From Mesorhizobium sp. NZP2298 (GTDB lineage: Bacteria > Pseudomonadota > Alphaproteobacteria > Rhizobiales > Rhizobiaceae): a stretch of DNA of 64,000 nucleotides. The position numbers and the translations under genes were made by a program. The notes beneath the pieces are model-generated. The model was given only the letters and a program-made list of their open reading frames with translations, was not told the origin of the DNA and did no database searches. Where the stretch lies: positions 6,646,001 to 6,710,000 of the forward strand of contig NZ_CP033365.1 in NCBI RefSeq assembly GCF_013170825.1. Reading direction: 5' to 3'. This document shows positions 25,101-32,971 of the stretch, piece by piece (within the stretch, counting starts at the first letter, position 1; the number at the start of each line of letters is the position of its first letter).

Positions 25101-27886
25101 TGCTGCGTGGGGGGCTGCATCGGCACGCGGCCGCCTGAATTGCCGATTTCGCTCAGCGGCTGCTGAATGGCGACGGCTTGCGGCCTATCCACGGCCCTCT
25201 GCCTCTTCGCTGGCCGGAACAGCGCTGTGGAATGTTCGTTGTTGATGATGTCGCCCTGGGGTGGCAGATGGTTGCCCTGGTCAAGCGCATCCGGCGAGGG
25301 CCGGATCTGCTGTTGGCTGGCAGCCAAGACTGGCGGAGCGGCGGCCTGAACTCCGGCGTGCCCAGATGTTGCGAAAGCGTCCGACACGCTTCTGTTGGGG
25401 TCCTCCGGTCCAGCACGCATCCCTGGATTGCTGAACAAAGATGAGGCGGCTTGATCACCCTGCCGCTGCTGAAGCACTTCGCGGAACCCCTGTTCCAGTC
25501 GCAGAAGCTCGTCTGCGTTGGTTGGCGGCTGGTGAGCTCGATCATCGAACAACGGCCGGAGCGCCTCGGGAACCTCAGCGCTGAAAGAAGGCGAGGTGGC
25601 TTGATCACCCTGCCGCTGCTGAAGCACTTCGCGGAACCCCTGTTCCAGTCGCAGAAGCTCCTCTGCATTGGTTGGCGGCTGGTGAGCTCGATCATCGAAC
25701 AACGGCCGGAGCGCCTCGGGAACCTCAGCGCTGAAAGAAGGCGAGGTGGCTTGATCACCCTGCCGCTGCTCAAGCACTTCGTGGAGCCCCTGGTCCAGTC
25801 GCAGAAGCTCCTCTGGATTGGTTGGCGGCTGGTGAGATCGATCATCCAACAGCGGCCGGAGCGCCTCGGGAACCTCCGCGCTGAAAGAAGACGAGGTGCC
25901 TTGATCATCCTGCCGCTGCTGAAGCACTTCGCGGAACCCCTGTTCCAGTCGCAGAAGCTCCTCTGGATTGGTTGGCGGCTTGTGAGCTCGATTATCGAAC
26001 AGCGGCCGCAAGGCCTCGGGAACCTCCGCATTGTGAACCCGCTGCAGCGCCAAGCGGAGTTTCTTGTTGCCTGGAAACAACGCCTCGGCGAGTTCGGTCC
26101 GCGAATTGTGATCCAGCCCAGAGATCGTCTGGCCCCGACTCTCAAGCTCCTCAGAAAATCTGCGAAGAAGACGACCATAGACGACACGGGTGCTTAAGGC
26201 CAACCCGCTGTCACTGCTTAATTTTTCCAGGATACGCGCATCTGCCTTTGACGGCACCGCCGCTGGCCACCAGCCAGTCGCTGCATTGCCCGGATCATGA
26301 TACGCACGTAGGACGTTCAACGCCGTTTTAATGTTCTGGTCATTCGGAAAGAAAGTATCGAGGTGATCGACCAGGGATTGGTGATTTTTTAGATCAGTCG
26401 CTTGGCCACGAGCGCCGAGATCATTCGCCAATCGGCGAAGCGCATTCGAGTATATTCGCAGCGTGTCCGCGCTCTGGTTTTGCTGAGCCGCAGCGCGGTC
26501 GATCGCCTTGTCAATAACGTCCCGGTGTTCGGCGGACAGATGGGGATAGCTGGCAGCAGGGCCGCCAGCAGTCGCTGAATAGCCCGGCTCATGATACGCA
26601 CGCAGGGCCTTCAACGCGCTCTTCATATCAACGTCTTTCGGAAAGAAAGCACCGACGTGATCGACCAGGGATTTGTGATTTCTTAGATCGATCGCTTGGC
26701 CACGAGCGCTGAGATCATTCGCCAACCGGCGAAGTGCAAACGTGTATTTTCGGGCCGTGGTCTCGCTATATTTTTCCTGGGAGTGGGCGATCGCTCTATC
26801 AATAAGGTCCCGGTGTTCGCCGGACAGATGGTGATAACGGGAAGCACGGGCGCCACTCGCAACGGGGTCGGCTCGGCGCGGCTCGGCCACGTGCTGCTCA
26901 AAGCCCGCTTGCCGCGCTTGGCCAGCATCCGGCAAGGGGCCAGGGCGGTCCAAGAAAGGGAGCATCGCGTCTGGGACGCGTTGAGTCCCATGGGAGAAGT
27001 CTTTGGGGACGGCGAACGAAACATTTACGGAGTCCTCGATCGCAGCCGGGGGCGCCTCGGACCTTGCTGAGGGCGCGGCCCCCGCATGCAGCCTTCCGAT
27101 GTGTTCGGACCCTGTCCCTTGAACCGGTACCCCTTGCAATGGCAATTCACCCAATTGCTGCATGGGGGGCTGCATCGGCATGCGGCCGCCTGAATTGCCA
27201 ATTTCGCTCAGCGGCTGCTGAATGGCGACGGCTTGCGGCCTATCCACGGCCCTCTGCCTCTCCGCTGGCCGCAACAGCGGTGTGGAATGTTCATTGTTGA
27301 TGATGCCCCCCTGGGGTGGCAGGTGGTTGCCCTGGTCGAGCGCATCCGGCGAGGGCCGGATCTGCTGTTGGCTGGCAGCCAAGACTGGCGGGGCGGCGGC
27401 CTGAACTCCGGCGTGCCCAGATGTTGCGAAAGCCTCCGACACGCTTCTATTGGGGTCCTCCGGTCCAGCACGCATCCCTGGGTTGCTGAGCGAAGACGAG
27501 GCGGCTTGATCATCCTGCCGCTGCTGAAGCACTTCGCGGAACCCCTGTTCCACTCGCAGAAGCTCCTCTGCATTGGTTGGCGGCTGGTGAGATCGATCAT
27601 CGAACAGCGGCCGGAGCGCCTCGGGAACCTCAGCGCTGAAAGAAGGCGAGGCGGCTTGCTCATCCTGCCATTGCTGAAGCACTTCGCGGAGCCCCTGGTC
27701 CAGTCGCTGAAGCTCCTCTGGATTGGTTGGCGACTCGTCAGCTTGATCGAACAGCCTCCGGGCCTCGGCAAGGTGCTGCTCAACGCCCACTTGCCTGGCC
27801 TGGACCGCTTGATCCTCTTCCAAGCTGGCGTCCTGCACCTGCGGCAAAGCTGTTACACGGGATGGATTACTATTTCGCGGGTCCAC
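22187..27886 (-). CDS. Giant T4SS effector with C48 (SUMO/Ulp-type) cysteine protease domain
   Basis: 1,899 residues. The C-terminal ~260 residues contain a C48 peptidase with an intact catalytic set: His1662 (GTHWSLLLVD), Asp1682 (AYHYDS), Gln near 1714 (MAQQKNAVD) and Cys1721 (DCGVFV). It resembles the Ulp domain of M. loti Msi059, Xanthomonas XopD and rhizobial NopD. XopD and NopD remove SUMO in the host nucleus; that activity is inferred here. The rest is repeats: six ~50-residue AEVPEALRPLFDDR units and six ~80-residue helical units (four with LRRLANDL, two with LRRFSE). Four linkers carry RPAERQR/RPAKRQR-like motifs that resemble nuclear-localisation signals; one has lost the Arg (AERQGTD). 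The last residues (RSRERSDAGR) match the Arg-rich VirF-type T4SS signal. Repeat number may vary between strains and is prone to assembly error. Confidence 0.85.
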   Translation of the reverse strand: MDPRNSNPSRVTALPQVQDASLEEDQAVQARQVGVEQHLAEARRLFDQADESPTNPEELQRLDQGLREVLQQWQDEQAASPSFSAEVPEALRPLFDDRSHQPPTNAEELLRVEQGFREVLQQRQDDQAASSSLSNPGMRAGPEDPNRSVSEAFATSGHAGVQAAAPPVLAASQQQIRPSPDALDQGNHLPPQGGIINNEHSTPLLRPAERQRAVDRPQAVAIQQPLSEIGNSGGRMPMQPPMQQLGELPLQGVPVQGTGSEHIGRLHAGAAPSARSEAPPAAIEDSVNVSFAVPKDFSHGTQRVPDAMLPFLDRPGPLPDAGQARQAGFEQHVAEPRRADPVASGARASRYHHLSGEHRDLIDRAIAHSQEKYSETTARKYTFALRRLANDLSARGQAIDLRNHKSLVDHVGAFFPKDVDMKSALKALRAYHEPGYSATAGGPAASYPHLSAEHRDVIDKAIDRAAAQQNQSADTLRIYSNALRRLANDLGARGQATDLKNHQSLVDHLDTFFPNDQNIKTALNVLRAYHDPGNAATGWWPAAVPSKADARILEKLSSDSGLALSTRVVYGRLLRRFSEELESRGQTISGLDHNSRTELAEALFPGNKKLRLALQRVHNAEVPEALRPLFDNRAHKPPTNPEELLRLEQGFREVLQQRQDDQGTSSSFSAEVPEALRPLLDDRSHQPPTNPEELLRLDQGLHEVLEQRQGDQATSPSFSAEVPEALRPLFDDRAHQPPTNAEELLRLEQGFREVLQQRQGDQATSPSFSAEVPEALRPLFDDRAHQPPTNADELLRLEQGFREVLQQRQGDQAASSLFSNPGMRAGPEDPNRSVSDAFATSGHAGVQAAAPPVLAASQQQIRPSPDALDQGNHLPPQGDIINNEHSTALFRPAKRQRAVDRPQAVAIQQPLSEIGNSGGRVPMQPPTQQLGELPLEGVPVQGTGSEHIGGLHAEAAPSARAEAPPAAIENSINVSFAVPKGFSHGTQRVPDAMLSFLDRPGPLPDAGQARQAGFEQHVAEPRRAEPVASGARATGYRHLSDEHRDLIDKAIAHAAAQQKYSESTVLKYRYALRRLANDLGARGQATDLKNHQSLVDHLDAFFPKNDDMKRALNVLRAYHEPGYSATVGAPANRYPHLSDEHRDVIDKAIAHAEAQQHHSAPTLRIYSNALRRLANDLGARGQATDLKNHQSLVDHLNTFFPKDTDIRDIRPALNVLRAYHEPGYSATGRWPVTVPSKADAHVLEQVTSDSSLAPSTRVVYGHSLRRFSEALDRRGRTISGLDHDSRIEFAEVLFPGNDYLRLALERVRDAKPASDRIVADALAAAGSGHAGVEAAAPPALAVSQHRPGPDALDQGNLLPPERFIINNEHSTAPLRPAERQGTDNPQSIAIQQPPSEDGRVPMQPPMQQLGELPLAGVPVQGPGSEHIGSLHAEAAPFARSEAPAAAIENSINVSFAVPKGFSHGTQRVPEAMLSSLYHYGLLPDADKPEWNYEIKGHGYTARRPEEGNDVWLLHRGAIRDAGAAAVPARAPGPALPATARLSDTHLGVPLVDLTTSSDAHIEALPSGSSNLPRGAVLGATQLLGDEHIQRDYEFLEQQLQQADPALAARTRLVDPSVSHLLRHMEQQDARGTLQSIYDRNAGPSDFLFVPVNDGVGIDHGTHWSLLLVDRRDPERAVAYHYDSIQQNERRYNDAPARKLATRLDATLVTPDMAQQKNAVDCGVFVVDGTRELVRRLANEERPDQQLPLHLNYLVADRQALQNRLREGRLPHELAASPAEALAAAGSQVQHAALQEQQARQVAPAPLERHLGQTREAEDKPTSTLHRSNRVNSGGVIINTERYTAPLRPAKRQRTDNSQSLAIGRQPSDANTTSIGQASDQARADLMASFRSRERSDAGR
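23925..25585 (-). repeat. Long direct repeat, copy B, within the effector gene
   Basis: Partner of the copy at about 26035-27640, offset ~2,060 bp. A third, partial copy of the linker part (FSHGTQRVPEAML) lies around 23470, just before the protease domain. Ends are approximate. Confidence 0.8.
25445..26030 (-). repeat. Four tandem 150-bp coding repeats in the effector gene
   Basis: The string ttgatcaccctgccgctgct and its variants recurs at 25451, 25601, 25751 and 25901, an exact 150-bp period (50 codons, unit AEVPEALRPLFDDRAHQPPT onward). Two further copies lie near 27511 and 27658. Confidence 0.9.
26035..27640 (-). repeat. Long direct repeat, copy A, within the effector gene
   Basis: This copy encodes one repeat unit, linker, NLS-like motif and three helical units. 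It recurs almost unchanged about 2,060 bp further left (copy B). Matching marks are agcatcgcgtctgggacgcg at 26964 and 24907, and the tandem unit at 27511 and 25451. Ends are approximate. Confidence 0.8.
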
Positions 27887-27911
27887 ACTAGCCTCACATC
27901 AAACTGTATCG

Positions 27912-28250
27912 TCAAAAATCCTGCGCCAATTCACGCAGCGGGTCATCGAGTTGAGATTCTGCCGAGAGCCCCTCGTCCGCTATCGTCAAGGGTACCGGCT
28001 CCGGGAGGGCGCCTGTCTGGCTTTCGAAGATGCGTTTAAGGATGCGGTCCGAAAAATATCGCACCTTCCTCAATTGCAATGGTGGCAGGCCTTTGATGAG
28101 AACAATCTCGTAGTCTTCATCGAGCAGCCGAACCTGTTCGGGACGCAGCAGCGGCGCACCTTGAAACGAATTCTGAATGTTCCAATCGAACGTTCGCGCC
28201 TGGCTGGCAAGGCCGTGAACGGGATTCGAGGAGAAACCGTCACTTACCAT
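27912..28250 (-). pseudogene. virD4 fragment (C-terminal ~75 codons, duplicated)
   Basis: An open frame of 112 codons whose central part repeats the VirD4 C-terminus almost exactly: NIQNSFQGAPLLRPEQVRLL through ESQTGALPEP. The first ~18 codons derive from the spacer that follows virF-type genes, and the last ~28 are unrelated. The Walker motifs are absent, so it cannot be a coupling protein. It is the relic of a second virD4 left by a segmental duplication (offset from the real gene about 1.7 kb). Confidence 0.85.
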
Positions 28251-28560
28251 GGCCGAGACCTCAACGGCCGGAGCGATCTCTGCTTCTGGAGGCAGCCATT
28301 AGATCCTCGCGGGCGTGATCATAGGGGTGACTTAGGGACTGCCCGATTTCACCACCCCGCCGCAGCTGTTGACGGGAGGTTTGCGGGCCTACTGTATCAC
28401 GGACTGAAGCCGCAATACCTGCTATGTGGTCGTCCAAATTCGCATTCCGTTCCTCTACTGCATGCCGCGGCGGAGGCATGTGCGGCAAGATATCTTGCAT
28501 GCCGGGAACTGCGTGAGCTTGGGCCTGTTGATTTGCGTCGAACTGGTGATACACCGCCAA
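28208..28560 (-). repeat. Duplicated segment, copy 2 (tail of chimeric effector and spacer)
   Basis: Partner of the copy at 31540-31880. Here the tail is joined to a XopE/HopX-like gene and the spacer leads into the truncated virD4. Confidence 0.85.
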
Positions 28561-29595
28561 TTCCGGCGGCGCGACAGGAGGCCGGGGCAGCGAGTCCAGT
28601 TGGTTGGCGGCCACCAGAACTGATTCCACTGCGTCTTGGTGCGTGCGCGAGGAAGGATCCATTCCGTAGGCTCCCTGAATCATCAGTGATGCGATTTCCT
28701 TTTGTTGGTCTTCAGGAATACGGGACAATGCGTTGCGTACACTATCAGCGAACTCGGGTGAGATCACTTGTACTTCTGCATATTTTTTCCACGATACGGG
28801 TGCGTTTTGCTTCCGGCGCAAATCGTTGGCAGTCTGTTCATTTGTGTCCGGATGCACGAACGGAATCAACCCCTCAACACGGTTTTTCAGGAATTCGGCG
28901 GTGCTTTTGTCCATCGACCAATGACCTTCCTTGACCGGCACTCCGCTCCATGCGCTGTCTTTCAACCGAACAGCGGGACCGTTGGCCCAGGCATCCATAA
29001 CCACGGTCGACCTCGGGTCGCGGCTTCCGCGCCGCAGTTCGTTCCAAATGTGACCCGCCTTGACTGAGATCTCATCACCTTTGTCGGTTATCTCTTTCAT
29101 TGACACGGAAGCACTAGAGGTCATACTCCGCTCGTCGGCCGCCATGTGTGGGGCGTGGACGATAGCGGAAAGGGGAGCGGTCTGATTGCAGCACGCCGCT
29201 CCCATGACTACTGCCACTGCAACCTTAATGTTGTCGTCTGCTCCCATCATTGCAACCGACGATCCGATGCTGTTGTGGCCGTGAGAGGGAATGTCGTCCA
29301 CCTTAACGTTTCCCCGGCCATGCTTGAGCAGCAGGCGAACGTCGTGAACTGTTTGCCCCGCTGTCGCGAGTCTTATCGGGCTGGTGACGTCGTCACCGAC
29401 GACACACGCTCCCATATGATAGGCGGCCTGCTGGATCTGATGTGGCTCCAGAGGCGCATCTCCGCCCCGTCGCAACCTGTCGGCAGGCGTGCCCACGGAG
29501 ACCTTCAGCGCTGCCGTGGATTCTCGCGGCGACTCTTCCGTGTCATATGTGGCATGTCGAGTCGATCCGGAGGATTTGGAGATGCAAATTCCCAT
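28261..29595 (-). CDS. Chimeric T4SS effector: XopE/HopX-like N-terminal part fused to VirF-type tail
   Basis: 444 residues. The N-terminus MGICISKSS is a consensus eukaryotic N-myristoylation signal with an adjacent Cys for palmitoylation, as in Xanthomonas XopE effectors. Residues ~120-225 resemble the transglutaminase-like core of the HopX/XopE (AvrPphE) family: Cys135/136 in GAACCNQTAPLSAIVHAPH, His182 in AGHIWNEL and Asp201 in VVMDAWANG form a candidate Cys-His-Asp triad. From about residue 346 the sequence is nearly the same as the C-terminal 97 residues of the neighbouring VirF homologue (NQQAQAHAVPGMQDILP, DTVGPQTS) and ends in SRSRDRSGR, an Arg-rich T4SS signal. It lies 60 bp after virD4 and is probably cotranscribed with it. 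HopX-like activity and membrane targeting in plant cells are inference. Confidence 0.8.
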   Translation of the reverse strand: MGICISKSSGSTRHATYDTEESPRESTAALKVSVGTPADRLRRGGDAPLEPHQIQQAAYHMGACVVGDDVTSPIRLATAGQTVHDVRLLLKHGRGNVKVDDIPSHGHNSIGSSVAMMGADDNIKVAVAVVMGAACCNQTAPLSAIVHAPHMAADERSMTSSASVSMKEITDKGDEISVKAGHIWNELRRGSRDPRSTVVMDAWANGPAVRLKDSAWSGVPVKEGHWSMDKSTAEFLKNRVEGLIPFVHPDTNEQTANDLRRKQNAPVSWKKYAEVQVISPEFADSVRNALSRIPEDQQKEIASLMIQGAYGMDPSSRTHQDAVESVLVAANQLDSLPRPPVAPPELAVYHQFDANQQAQAHAVPGMQDILPHMPPPRHAVEERNANLDDHIAGIAASVRDTVGPQTSRQQLRRGGEIGQSLSHPYDHAREDLMAASRSRDRSGR

Positions 29596-29655
29596 AGCCG
29601 TTCACCTGTAGTGGAGTTTCTGATCGCCGAGGGACGGGATACGCGAGACGGGCGC

Positions 29656-31347
29656 TTAACCGTCAGTGTCATCTGGATGAGCTTCCATCAAGGGTGCCGG
29701 CTCCGGGAGGGCGCCTGTCTGGCTTTCAAAGATGCGTTTAAGGATGCGGTCCGAAAAATATCGCACCTTCCTCAATTGCAATGGTGGCAGACCTTTGATG
29801 AGAACAATCTCGTACTCGTCATTGAGCAGCCGAACCTGTTCGGGACGCAGCAGCGGCGCACCTTGAAACGAATTCTGAATGTTCCGGTCGAACGCTCGCG
29901 ACTGGCTGTAGGAAATCGATTTGGCTTCAAACGTGTATTCACCGATGGCTTTGGAAATGTAGTTCGGAGTCTCGTCATCGGCCGTGGCCATGAACACTTG
30001 CAGTCCGGTATTGCTGAGAAAATTCTGCTTACCAGCCTCTCCATAAGCCCCCGTTAGTGCCGAAAGGCTTTGGATGATGAGCATGAAACGCCCCTTGTAG
30101 CCCGCGATAGTCGTAATTGCGGTCTCGATCGCCTCCAGCTTCCCCAAGTGCTTGAACTCATCGAGCAGAAAGAGAACCTCGTGCTTTTCGTCCTGGCGGG
30201 GCAGCGACCGCTGTAGAATTGAAACGATTTGCTGAAAAAATAAGCGTATCAAAGGCGCGATCACCTCAAGGTCGTTCGGACCAACGCAAAGATAGATGCA
30301 CGTTCTGCGACGGCGAAGATCATAGACCGAAAAGTCCGAGCGACTTGTAGCCGCCTTGACAGCCGGATCCGCCCACAAGTTGAGCCCGCCATCGCCGAGC
30401 ACGGACGTGTAGGAGGTTAGGATTTTCGTGTCGTTCCCCGCCATGTCGTCGAAGATGCGTTGTGCCTCTTTGTTCCGGGTCTCCATGGCGAGCTGCGCGA
30501 AGAGCTTAAACTTCTCCCCCGGCTGAGCGAACAGATCATAGACGGCGCCGATTGTTGGCGTGCCCCGCTCGATGCAGGCAAGGATCCCCGCGACAAAGAT
30601 ATCTCGCGCGCCGCTGACGAAACCTTCCGCCCCCTCCCCCTTGGCCGTAATCAGGTTCGCGGCCAAGCGGCGGGCTTCGGTGAATTGCTGCTGTGGATGC
30701 AGTGCTATTAGATCCAACAGTGGATTGTAGCAGTTTGTGCGCCGCTCTGAATCCAGTGGCGCGAATTTGAACACTTCGTGGCCCGCGGCTTTACGCGCCC
30801 TCGATGTGAGCTCAAAGAGCTCCCCTTTCACGTCCAGAGCTATCACAGAGCCTTTAAATGTAAGTAGCGTTGGAATGACTATGCCGACACCCTTGCCAGC
30901 GCGGGTCGGCGCAACGATGAGGCTGTGAGGCTGCTCGCCATTGGTCAGGTAATAGCCAGGCCAGAAAGGACCACTCGTCTTCCCGAAGACCGGTCCTGTC
31001 ACGCCACGGTATCGCCGCAGATATCCCGTGCGTCGCATTTCATCCACTCGAGCCCAACGAGCGGTCCCGTGGTGTTCGAGCTTGCGGCGCAATACGAACT
31101 GCTGAATCAGCAAGACAACCGCGGATGTCGAGAGCACGATCGCCGCGCCCTGATAGAAAACGGGGGTTGCGAAACCCAAATAGAAGGGCGTCTCAAACCA
31201 AAAGGCACGGACATCAAACGCCATCAGAGCCTCGCCGCTACCCCCGTGGCGGAAGGTTGCGTACAGACTTGCCGCACAGAACCCCAAGGCGAGTGAGCAC
31301 GCGATGCTAATGGCTATGTTGGGGGACGTCGTTTTTGTAGAAGACAT
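29656..31347 (-). CDS. virD4: VirD4 type IV coupling protein
   Basis: Inner-membrane ATPase that recruits effectors to the VirB channel; 563 residues. Two N-terminal membrane helices (about residues 12-30 and 66-85) are followed by the TraG/VirD4 ATPase domain. This has Walker A in IVAPTRAGKGVGIVIPT near residue 145, Walker B in VLFLLDEFKHLG near 388 and IIQSLSALTGAYG. It ends EAHPDDTDG, shorter than Agrobacterium VirD4 (~650). It lies downstream of the virF homologue and upstream of the chimeric effector, consistent with a virF-virD4-effector transcription unit started from the vir box at 32.5 kb. Confidence 0.95.
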   Translation of the reverse strand: MSSTKTTSPNIAISIACSLALGFCAASLYATFRHGGSGEALMAFDVRAFWFETPFYLGFATPVFYQGAAIVLSTSAVVLLIQQFVLRRKLEHHGTARWARVDEMRRTGYLRRYRGVTGPVFGKTSGPFWPGYYLTNGEQPHSLIVAPTRAGKGVGIVIPTLLTFKGSVIALDVKGELFELTSRARKAAGHEVFKFAPLDSERRTNCYNPLLDLIALHPQQQFTEARRLAANLITAKGEGAEGFVSGARDIFVAGILACIERGTPTIGAVYDLFAQPGEKFKLFAQLAMETRNKEAQRIFDDMAGNDTKILTSYTSVLGDGGLNLWADPAVKAATSRSDFSVYDLRRRRTCIYLCVGPNDLEVIAPLIRLFFQQIVSILQRSLPRQDEKHEVLFLLDEFKHLGKLEAIETAITTIAGYKGRFMLIIQSLSALTGAYGEAGKQNFLSNTGLQVFMATADDETPNYISKAIGEYTFEAKSISYSQSRAFDRNIQNSFQGAPLLRPEQVRLLNDEYEIVLIKGLPPLQLRKVRYFSDRILKRIFESQTGALPEPAPLMEAHPDDTDG

Positions 31348-31539
31348 TGTTCCATGGCCGAATTAGCCGTGCTGATGCTGCGCTTGCTTCAGGCACCGAA
31401 CCGAGGTCGCGCGATGCCGACGCTCGACAGATCGATGCCGCAGCGGGTGGTGCGATGCTTGCATCGCGCCACCCGGCAGACGAGGATTTTGAAAGTTTCA
31501 CTAAGCAGATACGTCGACGGCCAGGGAATTGGAAACAGC

Positions 31540-31880
31540 AAGGCCGTGAACGGAATTCGGGAGAGGAAGCGTTACTGCCATGGCCGAGACCTCAACGGCC
31601 GGTCCGATCTCTGCTTCTCCTAGCCTCCATTAGATCCTCTCGGGCGTGATTGTAGGAGTGGCTTATGTCCCGGCCGACTTGACCACCCCGCTGCAGCTGT
31701 TCGTGAGAGGTTTGCGGGCCAACTGTATCACGGACTGCAGCCCCAATACCTGCTATGTGGGCGTCCAGATCCGCACTGCGTTCCTCTGCTGCATGCCGCG
31801 GAGGAGGCATCTGCGGCAAGATGTCTTGCATGCCGGGAATTGAGTGAGCTTGGGCCTGTTGATTTGGATCTAACTGGTGA
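31540..31880 (-). repeat. Duplicated segment, copy 1 (virF tail and spacer)
   Basis: The last ~97 codons of virF plus about 50 bp of 3' spacer recur at about 28208-28560 with the same order of features (ggccgtgaacggaattcg, then catggccgagacctcaacgg, then the coding tail). Offset is about 3.3 kb. Confidence 0.85.
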
Positions 31881-32455
31881 TACATCGCGTACATAGCATT
31901 GGATGCTGTCGACCTGACGTGGCCATCCGGATCGGTAGCCAATTCAGCGGCCTGATCAAAAATGCGAGCTTTATTTTCAGTGTTAAACTTGCTGAAGTTT
32001 TGCGCAGCGTAAAGCGCTCCGATAGCTTGCGAAGGTGGGTCCATGTTGCCAATGCGATTAACAATACTATCTTGTGTCTCTGGCCGAAGGTAATGAGACA
32101 CGTTACTGACTGCTCTGAATTGCTCCAATGCTACTTCATCCGGGGTGTGTCCCAACCCGGCAGTCAATTTATCCCCCAGATCGACGGCTGATCGTCCAAG
32201 CTGATTGGTCCGCGTTTCAAACTTCGCGAGGTCAGTTTCTGGCTCGGTTCGAGTGCCCCGAACGGCTATGCGCTCTCGCCTCCCGAGTTCTTTGAAGGTC
32301 CCAAGATTTCGCGCTGTATCGCGCGGGTTAGCGCTTACCAGCCGTTCTGCAACATCGGTCAATGGTCCGTATGGAAGGTCACGGAGGGTACTGCGATTCC
32401 CCACGTCTTGGGATGAACTTGCAGCTGCGCGTGCCCGTTTGTTATCGCGATCCAT
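31592..32455 (-). CDS. virF: VirF-like F-box T4SS effector (Msi061-type)
   Basis: 287 residues. Near the N-terminus LRDLPYGPLTDVAERLVSAN matches the F-box of Agrobacterium VirF (LPxxxLTxVAxRL), which binds plant Skp1 and targets proteins for proteasomal destruction. The next block (NLGTFKELGRRERIAVRGT) also aligns with VirF. A helical middle follows, then a tail shared with the chimeric effector at 28-29 kb, ending EARRSRDRTGR, an Arg-rich C-terminal secretion signal. In M. loti R7A the homologue Msi061 is a known VirF-type T4SS effector gene. A clear vir box sits 74 bp upstream. Confidence 0.85.
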   Translation of the reverse strand: MDRDNKRARAAASSSQDVGNRSTLRDLPYGPLTDVAERLVSANPRDTARNLGTFKELGRRERIAVRGTRTEPETDLAKFETRTNQLGRSAVDLGDKLTAGLGHTPDEVALEQFRAVSNVSHYLRPETQDSIVNRIGNMDPPSQAIGALYAAQNFSKFNTENKARIFDQAAELATDPDGHVRSTASNAMYAMYHQLDPNQQAQAHSIPGMQDILPQMPPPRHAAEERSADLDAHIAGIGAAVRDTVGPQTSHEQLQRGGQVGRDISHSYNHAREDLMEARRSRDRTGR

Positions 32456-32528
32456 TGCTCGGCCTCCAAAGTCGTTAAGTTACCCAATCAGGGTACCACC
32501 GACGCTTGACCTGCTAAACCGATATGAG

Positions 32529-32540
32529 GTTACAGTTGTA
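32529..32540 (-). promoter_or_regulatory. vir box upstream of virF
   Basis: The minus strand reads TACAACTGTAAC, matching the VirG consensus TNCAATTGNAAY at every defined position but one. It lies 74 bp before the virF start. Confidence 0.75.
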
Positions 32541-32760
32541 GTCTGGCAGAAGCTTCTCCCAACTCTGGGATACGCCGAGAGCCGTAACCGGGGCAGATTT
32601 CCGGGCGGAAGGGTTTGCGGCGAGAGCGTTCGTGATTCACCGTTTGCGTGACGCATCAGGATCGTCTCATATAAGAGAGTCCGTCGCGATACGCCCCGCG
32701 AATGACGATGGTACCTTCGGCTTGACTTATCCTTCGCGCTCTGCGGGTCCGACGAGAAAA

Positions 32761-32971
32761 TCAGCCTACCTTGCTGAGACTACCTGCGGAGGACTTGCCG
32801 CTACGGCGGTCCTGCTCGATCTCGCACTTGATCTTCTGCCCATCAACGAGGTTTGAAAGTCCAGCCCGTTCTACAGCTGAAATATGGACGAAAACGTCCT
32901 GACCGCCGTCATCGGGCTGGATGAAGCCAAAACCTTTGGCTGTTGAACCACTTCACTGTTCCGGTCGCCAT
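32761..32971 (-). pseudogene. Cold-shock protein gene (CspA family), frameshifted
   Basis: From an ATG at 32971 the frame reads MATGTVKWFNS. After a 2-nt loss it continues in another frame as GFIQPDDGGQDVFVHISAVE through to a stop at 32761. Both halves are typical CspA (RNP1 KGFGFI damaged, RNP2 VFVHIS intact). Total length is 2 nt short of a 70-residue gene, so a single small deletion has inactivated it unless it is a sequencing error. Confidence 0.8.

Noticed and set aside
25445..26030. Regular 150-bp repeats considered as a CRISPR array
   Set aside because: Repeats are coding, contiguous, far longer than CRISPR repeats and have no spacers.
25153..26187. 344-codon minus-strand frame and similar repeat frames
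   Set aside because: Alternative frames of the 150-bp repeats stay open because the period is divisible by three; the protease-domain frame is the real one.
31524..31535. GGGAATTGGAAA as a vir box before virD4
   Set aside because: Matches only about seven of ten defined positions and half of the dyad; recorded as weak.
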